From Eurosta solidaginis (lineage: Eukaryota; Arthropoda; Insecta; Diptera; Tephritidae): a DNA stretch of 64,000 nucleotides. A program made the translations under genes and the position numbers. The DNA lies in NCBI RefSeq assembly GCF_040869045.1, contig NC_090319.1, positions 379,145,601 to 379,209,600 of the forward strand. Direction: 5' to 3'. The notes under the pieces are model-generated. The model worked only from the letters and a program-made list of their open reading frames with translations, made no database searches and was not told where the DNA came from. Shown here piece by piece: positions 26,006-36,151 of this stretch; position 1 is the stretch's first letter; each line of letters opens with the position of its first letter.

Positions 26006-28149
26006 TTAACCTAAAAGTTGAAGTGGTATTTTCTTACAGTGCTAGATTGTGACGTAAGTAAATAAAATGACTAGGTTTGTCGCAAGGAAATTGCTTACAT
26101 TTCACAATTCCAACGTTTTTCCAATGTACCCAATTGGGAGCATTGGGCACTATGTACACAAATTTTGTAAATAATTATCGATATCATTTTAGGCTGATCG
26201 TTTTATATCTAAAGCATGTTTAGACAAAGAGCTCTTATACTTCATGAAATTGAAGGAATTTTAGAAGATCTCCTAGAGGATGCAGAGCTGGATGGCGAAA
26301 GTGCTATTGATATAGTGAAACAACCTCCAGATGCTGATACCCTGACTGATTGTGAAGATATTGATGAAGACAATCTTGATGAAGTTACAGAACTGAAGGA
26401 TGTTCCTGGTGAAGTAGAATTTCATTTTACTGAAAATGAAAAAATATCGACTTCACGCCAAGTACAACTTCGAAAAGACAAAAGCTGAAAGAAGAAAATC
26501 CAGCTTGCACATCGCGAAGGCTTCATATTGATGCAAGTTGTAGTAACAATTTTCCTTCGCCTGAATGCTGCCAGGATAATATAACTAAAATTCGAGAGAA
26601 TTTTTAGCAAAAAGAGGCATTTGAAATTTTTGAATTCTTTTTTGACAAATAGCTAGTTCAACACATAGTTGACGATAGTGTGCGCTATGCACACCAATGT
26701 AATTTCCATAACTTCTGCCTTTCTTCAGAATGTTTTCGTAAGTTTCTTGGCATATTGATTTTTACATCATACCACAGTTTACCCAGTGAAAGGATGTATT
26801 GGTGCACAGACGGACACGTTGACATTGAAATTGTAAGAAACTGCATGCCAAGGAACAGATACCTTGAAATCAAACGATTTTTGCACTTCAATAACAATGA
26901 AAACATTCGAGGTGGTATTCCTGAAAAGGACTTTAAAATAAAGCCACTGATTGAAAGGCTGAACGAAAATTTTTTATAGCTTAATGTTTTTTCAAAACAA
27001 TTGTCTATATATGAGCAGATGGAAAGGTATTACGGAGGTCACTTCCTAAATCAATTTATCAGAGGAAAGCCAATACGGTTTGGCTTAAACCAGTGGATCA
27101 TGGCCTGTGGAGAAACTGGATTTTGTTACAATATTGAGCTTTATCAGGGAAAAAGGGACCCGGTTGAGAATAATTTGACTGGTGTTGGCGAAAAGGTTAT
27201 TACTTCAATGGTTCAACTTCTAGAGTGAAGACCACGAGCTTTATTTTGACAATTTTTTTCTCAAGCTTCAGACTAATTTCAGTTCTTAATAAAAAAAATG
27301 TACGTGCTACTGGTACAGCCAGATTCAACCGTAGAAATAAGTGTCCGATAAAAACAAATGAAGCCATGAGAAAAGAGCCTCGCGGCGCTACTGATTATAG
27401 ATTTGATAAAAATAACGAAGTAATAGTTGTTTCGAGGAATGATAACAGATGTGTAAAATTTATTACCAATCATCAAAGTGTATTTCCCATGCAGCCTGTG
27501 CAAAGGTACAGTAAAAAGGATAAAAAATATGTTGAAGTTCTTCAGCCTCATGTAATATCACAATGTAACAAATACATGGGAAGTGTGGATAAGTTAGACT
27601 GGCATATCAACAAGTATCCCCTAAAAATTAAAGGAAAAAATGGTACTTTTGGCTTTTCACAAACTGTCTGGATATTTGTATGTATAATGCATTCGTTACA
27701 CATAATTTAAGTCATGACAAAATTCCATATCTTGACTTCATTCGCATGGTAGCGCGAAGCTTTTTTCACATAAATTCTATCCTCTCAGATCCGAAAACGC
27801 TTGGTCGCCCAGTTCGTACACTCAGGCAGAAGCGAGCTATAACAAAACATGTTTTAGCCGCTATTCCAAATGGAAAACAAAAACTATATGCGCTGTGTAA
27901 AAAAATGTACGTAAAATGTGTACTGAATGCGACCGAGTTATACATGTTCATTGTTTTGTAGACTATCACAACATGATTTAAGTCTTATGTACCCAATTTT
28001 CCCATTTGGGAACAAATCTTTCAGATGCAATAAAATATATAAATGAAGTACTAAAAAAATTGTTTGTTCATTTGGTTCTATATTTTGGACCATACTAACA
28101 GAAAAAGATGCTAAAAGAGCAAAACAAAAGTTGGGCCTTAATGGGTTAA
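26006..28149 (+). mobile_element. piggyBac-family transposon, degenerate
   Basis: The right end is clear: a terminus reading inward CCCATTAAGGCCCAAC ends at 28145, followed by TTAA at 28146-28149. Inner inverted repeats lie at about 26126-26152 and 27989-28014 (GTACCCAATTGGGAGC-like against GTTCCCAAATGGGAAA-like). Placing the left end at TTAA 26006-26009 gives symmetrical spacing. The terminal sequence there (CCTAAAAG) matches the right terminus poorly, so the left border is uncertain. The element carries the broken transposase at 26216-27981. Confidence 0.75.
26216..27981 (+). pseudogene. piggyBac transposase (PGBD-like), inactivated
   Basis: A DDE transposase broken into several frames. 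An acidic N-terminus (26216-26488) contains PPDADTLTDCEDIDEDNLDE. 26680-26979 has the piggyBac core FRKFLGILIFTSYH and RYLEIKRFLHFNNN. 27001-27228 begins SIYEQMERYYGGH, where the family has the first catalytic Asp in 'DEQ'; here it is Tyr. A third frame at about 27230-27262 supplies YFDNFF with the second Asp, and 27262-27710 reads on to QPHVISQCNKYMGSVDKLD with the third Asp. A final frame gives the Cys-rich tail MCTECDRVIHVHCFVDYH, ending at TAA 27979-27981. Several frameshifts, stops at 26486, 26977 and 27226, and the lost catalytic Asp make it dead. Confidence 0.9.
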
Positions 28150-28494
28150 GAATGCCGAATTTATTTATAGTTAATTGATTTCTTACGCATACTTTGTTTG
28201 GATACAAGTTCAATACTGATTCATCATTCGTACAGTGATATCATATCCATATTTAATCTTTCAGATGCAATAAAATATATAAATGAAGTACTAAAAAAAT
28301 TGTTTGTTCATTTGGTTCTATATTTTGGACCATACTAACAGAAAAAGATGCTAAAAGAGCAAAACAAAAGTTGGGCCTTAATGGGTTAAGAATGCCGAAT
28401 TTATTTATAGTTAATTGATTTCTTACGCATACTTTGTTTGGATACAAGTTCAATACTGATTCATCATTCGTACAGTGATATCATATCCATATTT
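28015..28494. repeat. exact 240-bp tandem duplication of the piggyBac right end plus flank
   Basis: 28015-28254 and 28255-28494 appear identical base for base. Each copy contains the last ~130 bp of the piggyBac element, the TTAA target and about 105 bp of flanking DNA. The duplication therefore happened after insertion and recently. A six-base AATCTT lies at the junction. Confidence 0.95.
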
Positions 28495-28579
28495 ATTGAT
28501 GGGACCAGTTTAACAATTTTTATTTAATGTAGTATCAACAGTTGTGGGTGATCGAGCCATAGATTACCCTCCGTGTGGG

Positions 28580-29375
28580 AAAATTTGCGAACGCCTGAAA
28601 GGACTTGGGCCTTAAAGGCCTTTAGGGCCCAACTCCATGCGCGTCCTTTCAAACTTTCAGGCATATGCGAATTTTACCACGATTGTTAGCTGTGTAGATT
28701 GAATAGCTAACAAACGAGGTGGAATTCTAGAACGCCTGCAATGCTCACGAGGCTATCCATGGAGTTCTGGCTTAACTCAATAAGCATAACATACTGTTAT
28801 GTGCCGGCAGGTTTTAGAAAAATTTAAAGTCTAGTAACAACATAATTTGTTTAGAGAATTACCTCTTGGCTGTGGTGCATCACCACCACTAATAGTTCAT
28901 AGTCCACAAGCTGTGAATCATCACTTGTTAAGTCATTGCTCCCAAAAATTCACCAAGGAAAATCAAAGAATAAGAAGCATCATGATAAAGAATAGTGGGT
29001 TAAGCGGCTGATAGATGAACGGAAGCCAACAATTAACTGCCTTGATCAGAATAAACTTGAAGATAATCCTCATAGTTAATTCCAAAGATTTAAGAGAATT
29101 AGTGGAATTTTCGCTGACAACACTGGTGAAAACAACAGAATTCCACCTGGCATCATAACAAGAGAATTCCACCTAGTTTGTCAGCTACTTAATTTGCACA
29201 GCTGAAAATCGTGGTGAAATTCGCATACGCCTGAAAGTCTAAAAGAATCGTGGTGAAAGTCGCGTACGCCTAAAAGTATGCCAGGACGTGCATTGAGTTG
29301 GGCCTTCAACGAGGTGGAATTCTACAACGCCTGCAACATTCCGGAGGCTAGCCATGAAGGTATGGCATAATCTTC
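28580..29375. repeat. hairpin-rich inverted/direct repeat complex (foldback-like)
   Basis: Left arm 28654-28730 and right arm 29160-29240 are inverted repeats of about 80 bp. Both contain GAATTCCACCT...TTGT, CAGCTGAAAATCGTGGT-like and ATTCGCATACGCCTGAAAG. CGAGGTGGAATTCTA recurs as a direct repeat at about 28713 and 29311, each followed by ACGCCTGCAA. 28605-28632 is a near-perfect palindrome centred in GGCC TTTA. No coding capacity was found. I do not recognise the family. Confidence 0.7.
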
Positions 29376-29399
29376 TAAATAGTTCGACTTGTAAATTAC

Positions 29400-29878
29400 G
29401 TAGCTCAAATTTTTTTAATCAAACATTGCATTGTCACCGATTTTTAAACTATATTTCAGGTTTCAAGTCTCTAGATATCCAGGATGTGAGTGAAAACTCG
29501 ATTGTAAGATTACCAATTTAAAACTAGTTTTCTCAATATATCGATCCACGCGCCACCTAGCGGATTTTTTTTGATAAAATATTGCATTGTCACCGGGTTC
29601 TGACTCAGTTTCAAGTCTCTACCTCACCGGGAAGTTACTTTAAAATCGATCGAAAGATTCCGTGCGTTTTTTAGGGATTTTCAGGGTTCGTTTATCTCGA
29701 TTCGTGTGCCACCTGGCGGCATTTTGTTTACCGCGAATTGTAGCGCCAGCGACTCGCAAACTACATGCTAAGTTTCATGTCTCTGGATCACCGAGAAGTT
29801 AGTTAGAATTCGATCGCAAAATTTCCATTTTAAAATTTTTTCTGTATATCTCGATCCGTGCGCCGCCTAGCGGATTTT
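29400..29878. repeat. ~155-bp degenerate tandem repeat with CTCF-like box
   Basis: Three units, plus a partial fourth at 32605-32690 after element D. Each has an ATTGCATTGTCACC-like start, a GTTTCAAGTCTCT box, an ACCGGGAAGTTA box, GATCGAAAGATT, and near its end GCGCCACCTAGCGG or a variant (29550-29563, 29706-29720, 29860-29873; spacing 156 and 154). It was already present when element D inserted into its oligo-T junction. Confidence 0.75.
29550..29563 (-). promoter_or_regulatory. CTCF-like motif, first of three
   Basis: The reverse complement reads CCGCTAGGTGGCGC, which contains the AGGTGGCGC core known for insect CTCF. Related sites are at 29706-29720 (CCAGGTGGCAC on the reverse strand) and 29860-29873 (TAGGCGGCGC). 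It is a sequence match only; occupancy is unknown. Confidence 0.35.
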
Positions 29879-32604
29879 TATACTCAGTTGAGCAGAGCTC
29901 ACAGAGTATATTAACTTTGATTGGATAACGGTTGGTTGTACAGGTATAAAGGAATCGAGATAGATATAGACTTCCATATATCAAAATCATCAGTATCGAA
30001 AAAAAATTTGATTGAGCCATGTCCGTCCGTCCTTCCGACCGTCTGTCCGTTAACACGATAACTTGAGTAAATTTTGAGGTATCTTGATGAAATTTGGTAT
30101 GTAGATTCCTGGGCACTCATCTCAGATCGCTATTTAAAATGAACGATATCGGATTATAACCACGCCCACTTTTTCGATATCGAAAACTTCGAAAAAACGA
30201 AAAAATGCGATAATTCATTGCCAAAGGCGGTTAAAACGATGAAACTTGGTAGATGGGTTGTCGTTATGACGCAGAATAGAAAATTAGTAAGATTTTGGAC
30301 AATGGGCGTGGAACCGCCCACTTTTACAAGAAGGTAATTTAAAAGTTTTGCAAGCTGTAATTTGGCAGTCGTTGAAGATATCATGATGAAATTTGGCAGG
30401 AACGTTACTAATATTACCATATATGTGCTAAATAAAAATTTGCAAAATTGGATGAAGAACACGCCCACTTTTTAAAAAAAATTTTTTTTAAATTCAAATT
30501 TTAACAAAAAATTTAATATCTTTACTATATATAAGTAAATTAAGTCAAAATTCAACTCCAGTAATGATATGATGCAACAAAATACAAAACTAAAAGAAAA
30601 TTTCCAAATGGGTGTGGTTCCGCCCATATTCATTTAGTTTGTCTAGAATACTTTTAATGCCATAAGTCGAACAAAAATTTACCAATCCTTCTCAAATTTG
30701 GTAGGAGCATAGATTCTATGACGGTAACTGTTCTCTGTGAAAATGGGCGAAATCGGTGGAAGCCACGCCCAGTTTTTATACACAGTCCACCGTCTGTCCT
30801 TCCGCTCGGCCGTTAACACAATAACTTGAGCAAACACCGATATATCTTTACTAAACTTAGCCCACGTACTTACCTGAACTCACTTTATCTTGGTATAAAA
30901 AATGGCCGAAATCCGACCATAACCACGCCCACTTTATCGATATCGAAAATTACGAAAAATGAAAAAAATGCCATAATTCTATACCAAATACGAAAAAAGG
31001 AATGAAACATGGTAAGTGGATTGGTTTATTGACGCAAAATATAACTTTGGAAAAAACTTTGTAAAATGGGTGTGACACCTACCATATTAAGCAGAAGAAA
31101 AAGTTCTACAAGGCGAAATCAATAGCCCTTGGAATCTTGGCAGGAATACTTTTAGTGGTATTGCATATATAAATAAATTAGCAGGACCCGACAGATGATT
31201 TTCTGGATCACCTGGTCCACATTTTGGTCGATGTCGCGAGAACGCCTTCACATATACATCTAAGGGCCACTCGCTTTTAAAACCCTCATTAATACCTTTA
31301 ATTTGATATCCATATCGTACAAACACATTATAGAGTCACCCTTGGCCCACCTTAATGGCGATATCTCGAAAAGGCGTCCACCTATAGACCTAATGCCCAC
31401 TCCCCCTTAAAATGCCCAGTAACACCTTTCGTTTGATACCCATATCGTACAAACATTCTGGAGTCACTCCTGGCCCACCCTAATGGCGATATCTCGAAAA
31501 GGCGTCCACCTATAGACCTAATGCCCACTCCCTCTTAAAATGCTCAGTAACACCTTTTGTTTGATACCCATATCGTACAAACATTCTAGAGTCACCCCTG
31601 GCCCACCCTAATGGCGATATCTCGAAAAGGTGTCCACCTATAGACCTAATGCCCACTCCCTCTTAAAATTCTCAGTAACACCTTTCTTTTGATACCCATA
31701 TCGTACAAACACATTCTAGAGTCACCCCTGGCCCACCCTAATGACGATATCTCGAAAAGGCGTCCACCTATAGACCTCATGCCCACTCCCTCTTAAAATG
31801 CTCAGTAACACTTTCGTTTAATACCCATATCGTACAAACATTCTAGAGTCACCCCTGCCCACCCTAATGGCGATATCTCGAAAAGGCGTCCACCTATAGA
31901 ACTAAGGATTACTCCCTTTTAAAATACTCATTACCATCTTTCATTAGATACCCATATCATACAAACACATTCTAGATTCACCCCTGGCCCACCCTAATGG
32001 CGACATTTCGAAAAGGCGTCAACCTATAGACCTAATGCCCACTCCCTCTTAAAATGCTCAGTAACACTTTTCGTTTGATACCCATATCGTACAAACATTC
32101 TAGAGTCACCCCTGGCCCACCCTAATGGCGATATCTCGAAAAGGCGTCCACCTATAGACCTAATGCTCACTCCCTCTTAAAATGCTCAGTAACACCTTTC
32201 ATTTGATTCCCATATTGTACAAACACATTCTAGAGACACCCCTGGTCCACCTTTATGGCGATATCTCGAAACGGCGTCCACCTATGGAACTAAGGATCAC
32301 TCCTTTTCAAAATACTGATTAACAGCTTTCATTTGATACCCATATCGTACAAACAAATTCTAGAGTCAGCCCTGGTCCACCTTTATGGCGATATCCCTAA
32401 ATGGCGTCCATCCATAGAACTATGGCCTACTCGCTCTTAAAATACTCTTTAATACCTTCCATTTGATACACATGTCATACAACAACATTCCAGGGTTACC
32501 CTAGGTTCATTTTCCAACATGGTGATTTTCCTTATTTTGTCTCCATAGCTCTCAACTGAGTATGTAATGTTCGGTTACACCCGAACTTAGCCTTCCTTAC
32601 TTGT
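29879..32604 (-). mobile_element. family 1 element, copy D (minus orientation)
   Basis: A complete copy read on the minus strand. Its 5' end lies at 32604 and its 3' end at 29879. About 10 monomers (31195-32515) belong to a subfamily with AAACATTCTAGAGTCAC and CTCAGTAACACC on the plus strand, shared with copy H. It is inserted in an oligo-T stretch between units of the 155-bp repeat, which fits T/T insertion as described for Helentrons. There is no coding capacity. Confidence 0.85.
31195..32515 (-). repeat. tandem array of ~10 monomers (copy D)
   Basis: Monomers of 128-130 bp. Several carry a 2-bp deletion (ACAAACATTC instead of ACAAACACATTC), which shortens the unit. Edge monomers are the most diverged. 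Confidence 0.92.
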
Positions 32605-32690
32605 TTTCACTTGCATTGTAATGTCCCCCAGATCTGAACTATGTTCTAAGTATCAAGTGTCTAGCTCAACGGGAAGTTACCGAAAAAAAC
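32605..32690. repeat. continuation of the 155-bp tandem repeat
   Basis: CTTGCATTGTAATGTC, then AAGTATCAAGTGTCTAGC and ACGGGAAGTTACC. These match the start of the units at 29400-29878, so element D splits a fourth unit. Confidence 0.6.
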
Positions 32691-32809
32691 TTTTCCGTGG
32701 GTCAAACATTTTTATGGAAATGAGGGAACAAACATCAAAAGGGACTTAATATAAAGGTAGTAAAATAGAGAAGGTATGTAGATTAAAAATATTTAGAATA
32801 ATAGTAGCC

Positions 32810-33470
32810 CTAAAAGCTACCCCAAAAGCGGCATTGCTTGCCATTCTGCACATTCCGCCTGCAGACCCAATGCCAAAAATATAGCGTTAGCAGCTGCAAC
32901 AAGGTTTAAGGCCTTCAGTGCAGGCCTTATAACCATAGCAGTAAACTGTCGTCTAATATAGGGCTAACGGACTACATGGTCCCGTACTGTTGTAGGGTTA
33001 GCGCGGGGGTGCGAAATTGGCAGAACATACTAAGCATATACCGATGCTTTCAAGTTACCGGAAGTCCTCGTGTCTGCTGTTTACTGTGCCAATCTAGAAA
33101 TAAATAGACCATACAGGCGAAGGATCACAGTGGTGTCTTTCAGAAGCAGAAACGGCCGATAAGTTGGAAAAACTGTGTGCAGCGCTCGATGAATGGAAGA
33201 TAGAAGTCTCAATTGCTTTGGCAAAATTCAAAAGGAGACAGGAGCTGTATACTGATTAGACCCTGTCTTCTGGCGTCACATGCTTGTCAGTAACAGTAGG
33301 TATAACAAGTGCGATCTGTGTTCTGTGTCATGTCCTGCAGTCGCGTGGCCAAGTCTCTTGCTGCTAGTGGCGGCAGAGTTTCCAGATTTCGAGGAAGATA
33401 TTAGGCTAGGTTCTAAAAATATTCTGGTATTTGCAAAAACGTTGAAGTTATTTTATTGACTCCAAGTCGG
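32810..33470 (+). pseudogene. Jockey/I-type retrotransposon RNase H-region relic
   Basis: The plus strand at about 32817-32880 encodes TPKAALLAILHIPPADPMPK. One frame over comes KNIALAAATRFKAF, a pattern found between the reverse transcriptase and RNase H of Jockey-type elements. Further on, about 33130-33245 is hydrophilic RNase H-like sequence, and about 33250-33285 gives LIRPCLLASHAC, related to the LTGHCLL motif at 11828. FPDFEEDIRL-type residues follow near 33375. Many stops and frameshifts are present; it is an old copy. Confidence 0.6.
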
Positions 33471-33779
33471 GTCATAATGTCTCACCCGTCTCATTCGAAC
33501 ACACTATAACTTAAAGGAAATTACCTAACGTAATGGCTTTATATTAAAATACTTTGATGTGAAAACACCATTGCTTGACATATAAGCGGAAGGTGAGTGT
33601 AAACGTAACCTGTAATGTAGTACTCGTACTAGTTATGATAATTTATAAGGGCGTATATAATGAAAGGGTAGTCGTGGTAATTGGTATTTGTATACGATTG
33701 CAAAAATAAGGCAAGTCAAGAAAACTAAAAGAACAGAAGCAGAATATCCAAATAGTTCAAGGCGTTGTGTAGTGCAACC
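33471..33779. other. non-coding DNA, nothing recognised
   Basis: No coding remnant or paired repeat seen. Confidence 0.45.
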
Positions 33780-33960
33780 TTTTCAAGGGATTGCCAGCAC
33801 AATTTAGATCTTGTCCAGTCCATTAATCAACCTCGCCTACCAATGGCGAACCTTTTTCTTTAGCAGCCGAGGCTCTGGCGACCCCAAGTTCCTCATAGAA
33901 TTAAGGGTTGGGAGGAGGTATGGCCTCGGAGGTTCATTGGTAGTCGATGGTGGGGCTAGT
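33780..33960 (-). repeat. dispersed repeat fragment, related to 49550-49640
   Basis: Read on the minus strand it has GAGGAACTTGGGGTCGCC, CTCGGCTGCTAAAGAAA and GGTAGGCGAGGTTGA. The plus strand at 49556-49630 carries the same blocks in the same order. Two diverged copies in opposite orientation; family not identified. Confidence 0.6.
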
Positions 33961-33997
33961 TAATGGTTACTGTTATCGGATCCTTTCGGATCTATAA

Positions 33998-34680
33998 CAC
34001 TCCCCAAAACCTTCGTCACAACAAGAATAACAGTAGAGCAGAAGCAAAGGAAAAATTACAAATGAGAGAGAGGAAAGGAAGTATTAGAAGTCAAAACTGG
34101 AGCCAGAATCAAAAAAGGACTGCTTGTTATCAACTTATTATGGACAAGTTATCGGGTTGCTTAGGAAAATTTCTCGATTTATTATCGAAAATTGTTCGAT
34201 TATTAATCAAAAAGTTATCGATTTTTAAACAAAAATCTATCGATTCGCAAAAAAATTCCACATCGACAACACTCCCCAAAACCTTCGTCACAACAAGAAT
34301 AACAGCAGAAGAAGAAGGAAAGGAAAAACTACAAATGAGGGAGAGGAAAGGAAGTATGAGAAGTCAAAACTAGAGCCAGGTTCAAAAAAAGGCTACTTTT
34401 TATCTACTTAATATGGGCAAGTTATCGGGTTGCTTTTAATAATTATTAATCAAAAAGTTATCGATTTGTAAAGAAAAATATATCGACTAGTTTTTGAAAG
34501 TTTTAGATTGATAATCGATTATTTATAGTTATGGTTAAAGTTATGGATTTGCTATCGATTTGTTAACGAAAAGTTATCGATCGATGAGAAGTCGATGTTT
34601 CATCAATAAGTTACAGGTTTGTAATCGAAAAGTTATTGGTTTATTATAGAAGTGTTACGAATTTTTTGCAGGGGTGTTAT
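33998..34680 (+). repeat. two ~267-bp direct repeat units followed by ATCGAT-rich DNA
   Basis: ACACTCCCCAAAACCTTCG starts units at about 33999 and 34267. Each continues with an A/G-rich block (GAGAGGAAAGGAAGTA) and a block with several TTATCGATTT-like words. The A/G-rich parts line up into a 136-codon open frame. Its two halves are the two repeat units, so it is not evidence of a gene. The ATCGAT-rich tail continues to about 34680. Confidence 0.75.
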
Positions 34681-35034
34681 CGACGACTCATACTTCTGGT
34701 ATGAAGACGATACCTATACAACTTGAATGTAAAATCGATGGCACATCTGTAACCCATCGACAAAAAACCGAAAGAAAACCAATAAAGGCCGATGAGTCGG
34801 CAATAATTTCTCTTTTAATAATTATCCGTTGACAAAACAATAACTTGTTTATATTGGTTGTTACCGATAAGAAACCGACGAAGCACTTCTCAAATAGCTC
34901 AAAATTGTCTTTCTTGTAAAATAACCGCTATTGCGGTTAAACCTTATCTCCCAGAAGGGTAACTCTACGTTACATATCGAACGAAAGTAAGACGAACTTA
35001 CCCCGTCCTCGAAGGTAATCTTTTTGAGCTTAGT
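34681..35034. other. non-coding DNA, nothing recognised
   Basis: Short runs with ATCGACGA and TTACCGATAA words continue from the preceding repeat. No coding signal. Confidence 0.4.
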
Positions 35035-35382
35035 TATTTTAGAGATGAATTTAGCAGATATGCGTTTAGAAATTTGTTTCGCGTAAGAGGAGAAATATTG
35101 AAACTAAATTATGGACCTCATCTTGAGCATCCAGATAATCGCTGTCCAGTTTGCATCTCAGGAAACGAAGAAAACGTTTTACATTTTCTGTGTAGTTGTC
35201 TCGTACTTATGGAATAGAGAATATTATTTTTTAAAAAAAGTGTATTAACACACCAAGAGGTTAATGAATACCTAAATGGTAAAAACTGGATCACATTGAA
35301 TCAGTACGTTAAATCAGCGTTAAAATATAGGAAGCAAATTTTTGAAGAGGAATTCGGAAACTTATATTTAAGAAATATTTAA
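35035..35382 (+). pseudogene. non-LTR retrotransposon C-terminal zinc-finger relic
   Basis: In one frame the plus strand reads RYAFRNLFRVRGEILKLNYG, then CPVCISGNEENVLHFLCSC. After an in-frame stop come HQEVNEYLNGKNWITLNQYV and KYRKQIFEEEF, ending in TAA. The C-x2-C...H-x3-C spacing with a preceding 'LNYG..L' block is typical of the C-terminus of I/Jockey-related non-LTR proteins. Only this end is preserved. It differs from the Cys-rich tail at 11880, so it represents another family. Confidence 0.65.
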
Positions 35383-36151
35383 TTATATAATGTACAGAAA
35401 AACTTACTACAAGTACTTATAAACTGACGGCACTACGCCAAAGTTTAGTAATAAAAATTTTATATTGTAATCAACTTTGTAAAAAAAAGCAAGTTGGTTG
35501 TGCCTGGGTTAAATGTCATCATTTAAAACAAATCGCTTTATCACTTGGTCTAGAGAAATCTCAGCATGACTTTTTAACCAGACGTATTTCGACTGAATTT
35601 TTACCCCTACAACAACAACATTAAAAATAATTTTGCAAAAAAGTACTAATGAATAGCTAAAAAAAATGTGTGTATCCTTTTTATCTTTATTGGTGGCGTC
35701 TGTTTACCCAATTTGCTATCACTTTCCATTCATTTCGATGTGATTAATTGCCTCTCAATTTGGCAGTCATGCCAAAAATAACAAAAAAATGGTCAAAATA
35801 ATGAACCATGAATACGATGATAAAAAAAGAATGCTCTAAAAATAAAAGAGAAAAACTTATACACACGCATGCACAACCACATACATCTCCAGCAATAAAC
35901 AAAAATACAAATAAAAATTGTATAGAAAACAATTTCGGTCTCATTTTGCGTGGCGGTTCTGATTCATTTGTAAATTTCGTAACTAAACAACCATGAATGA
36001 AAGTAAAAAAAAAATATTTATACTGACTTTTTGATTGTAAAAGCTTGGCATTTTTGTTTTTCCCTTTTTTGTGATTATTGGAAAAGGATCCGCAACAAAT
36101 TTAATTAGCCGCGCTGAATGTGAACATATTGAATCTTCTTCGAACTCTTTT
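35383..36151. other. non-coding DNA, nothing recognised
   Basis: AT-rich, with no repeat ends. The two overlapping 62-66-codon frames on opposite strands around 35740-36000 have no recognisable domain. Confidence 0.5.

Noticed and set aside
28253..28453. Two identical minus-strand frames (28253-28453 and inside 27938-28213)
   Set aside because: Identity comes from the 240-bp tandem duplication. The frames cover the piggyBac terminus and flank.
33963..34373. 136-codon open frame, Lys/Arg/Gln-rich
   Set aside because: It spans two ~267-bp direct repeats whose A/G-rich blocks are open by composition. No domain and no codon signal.
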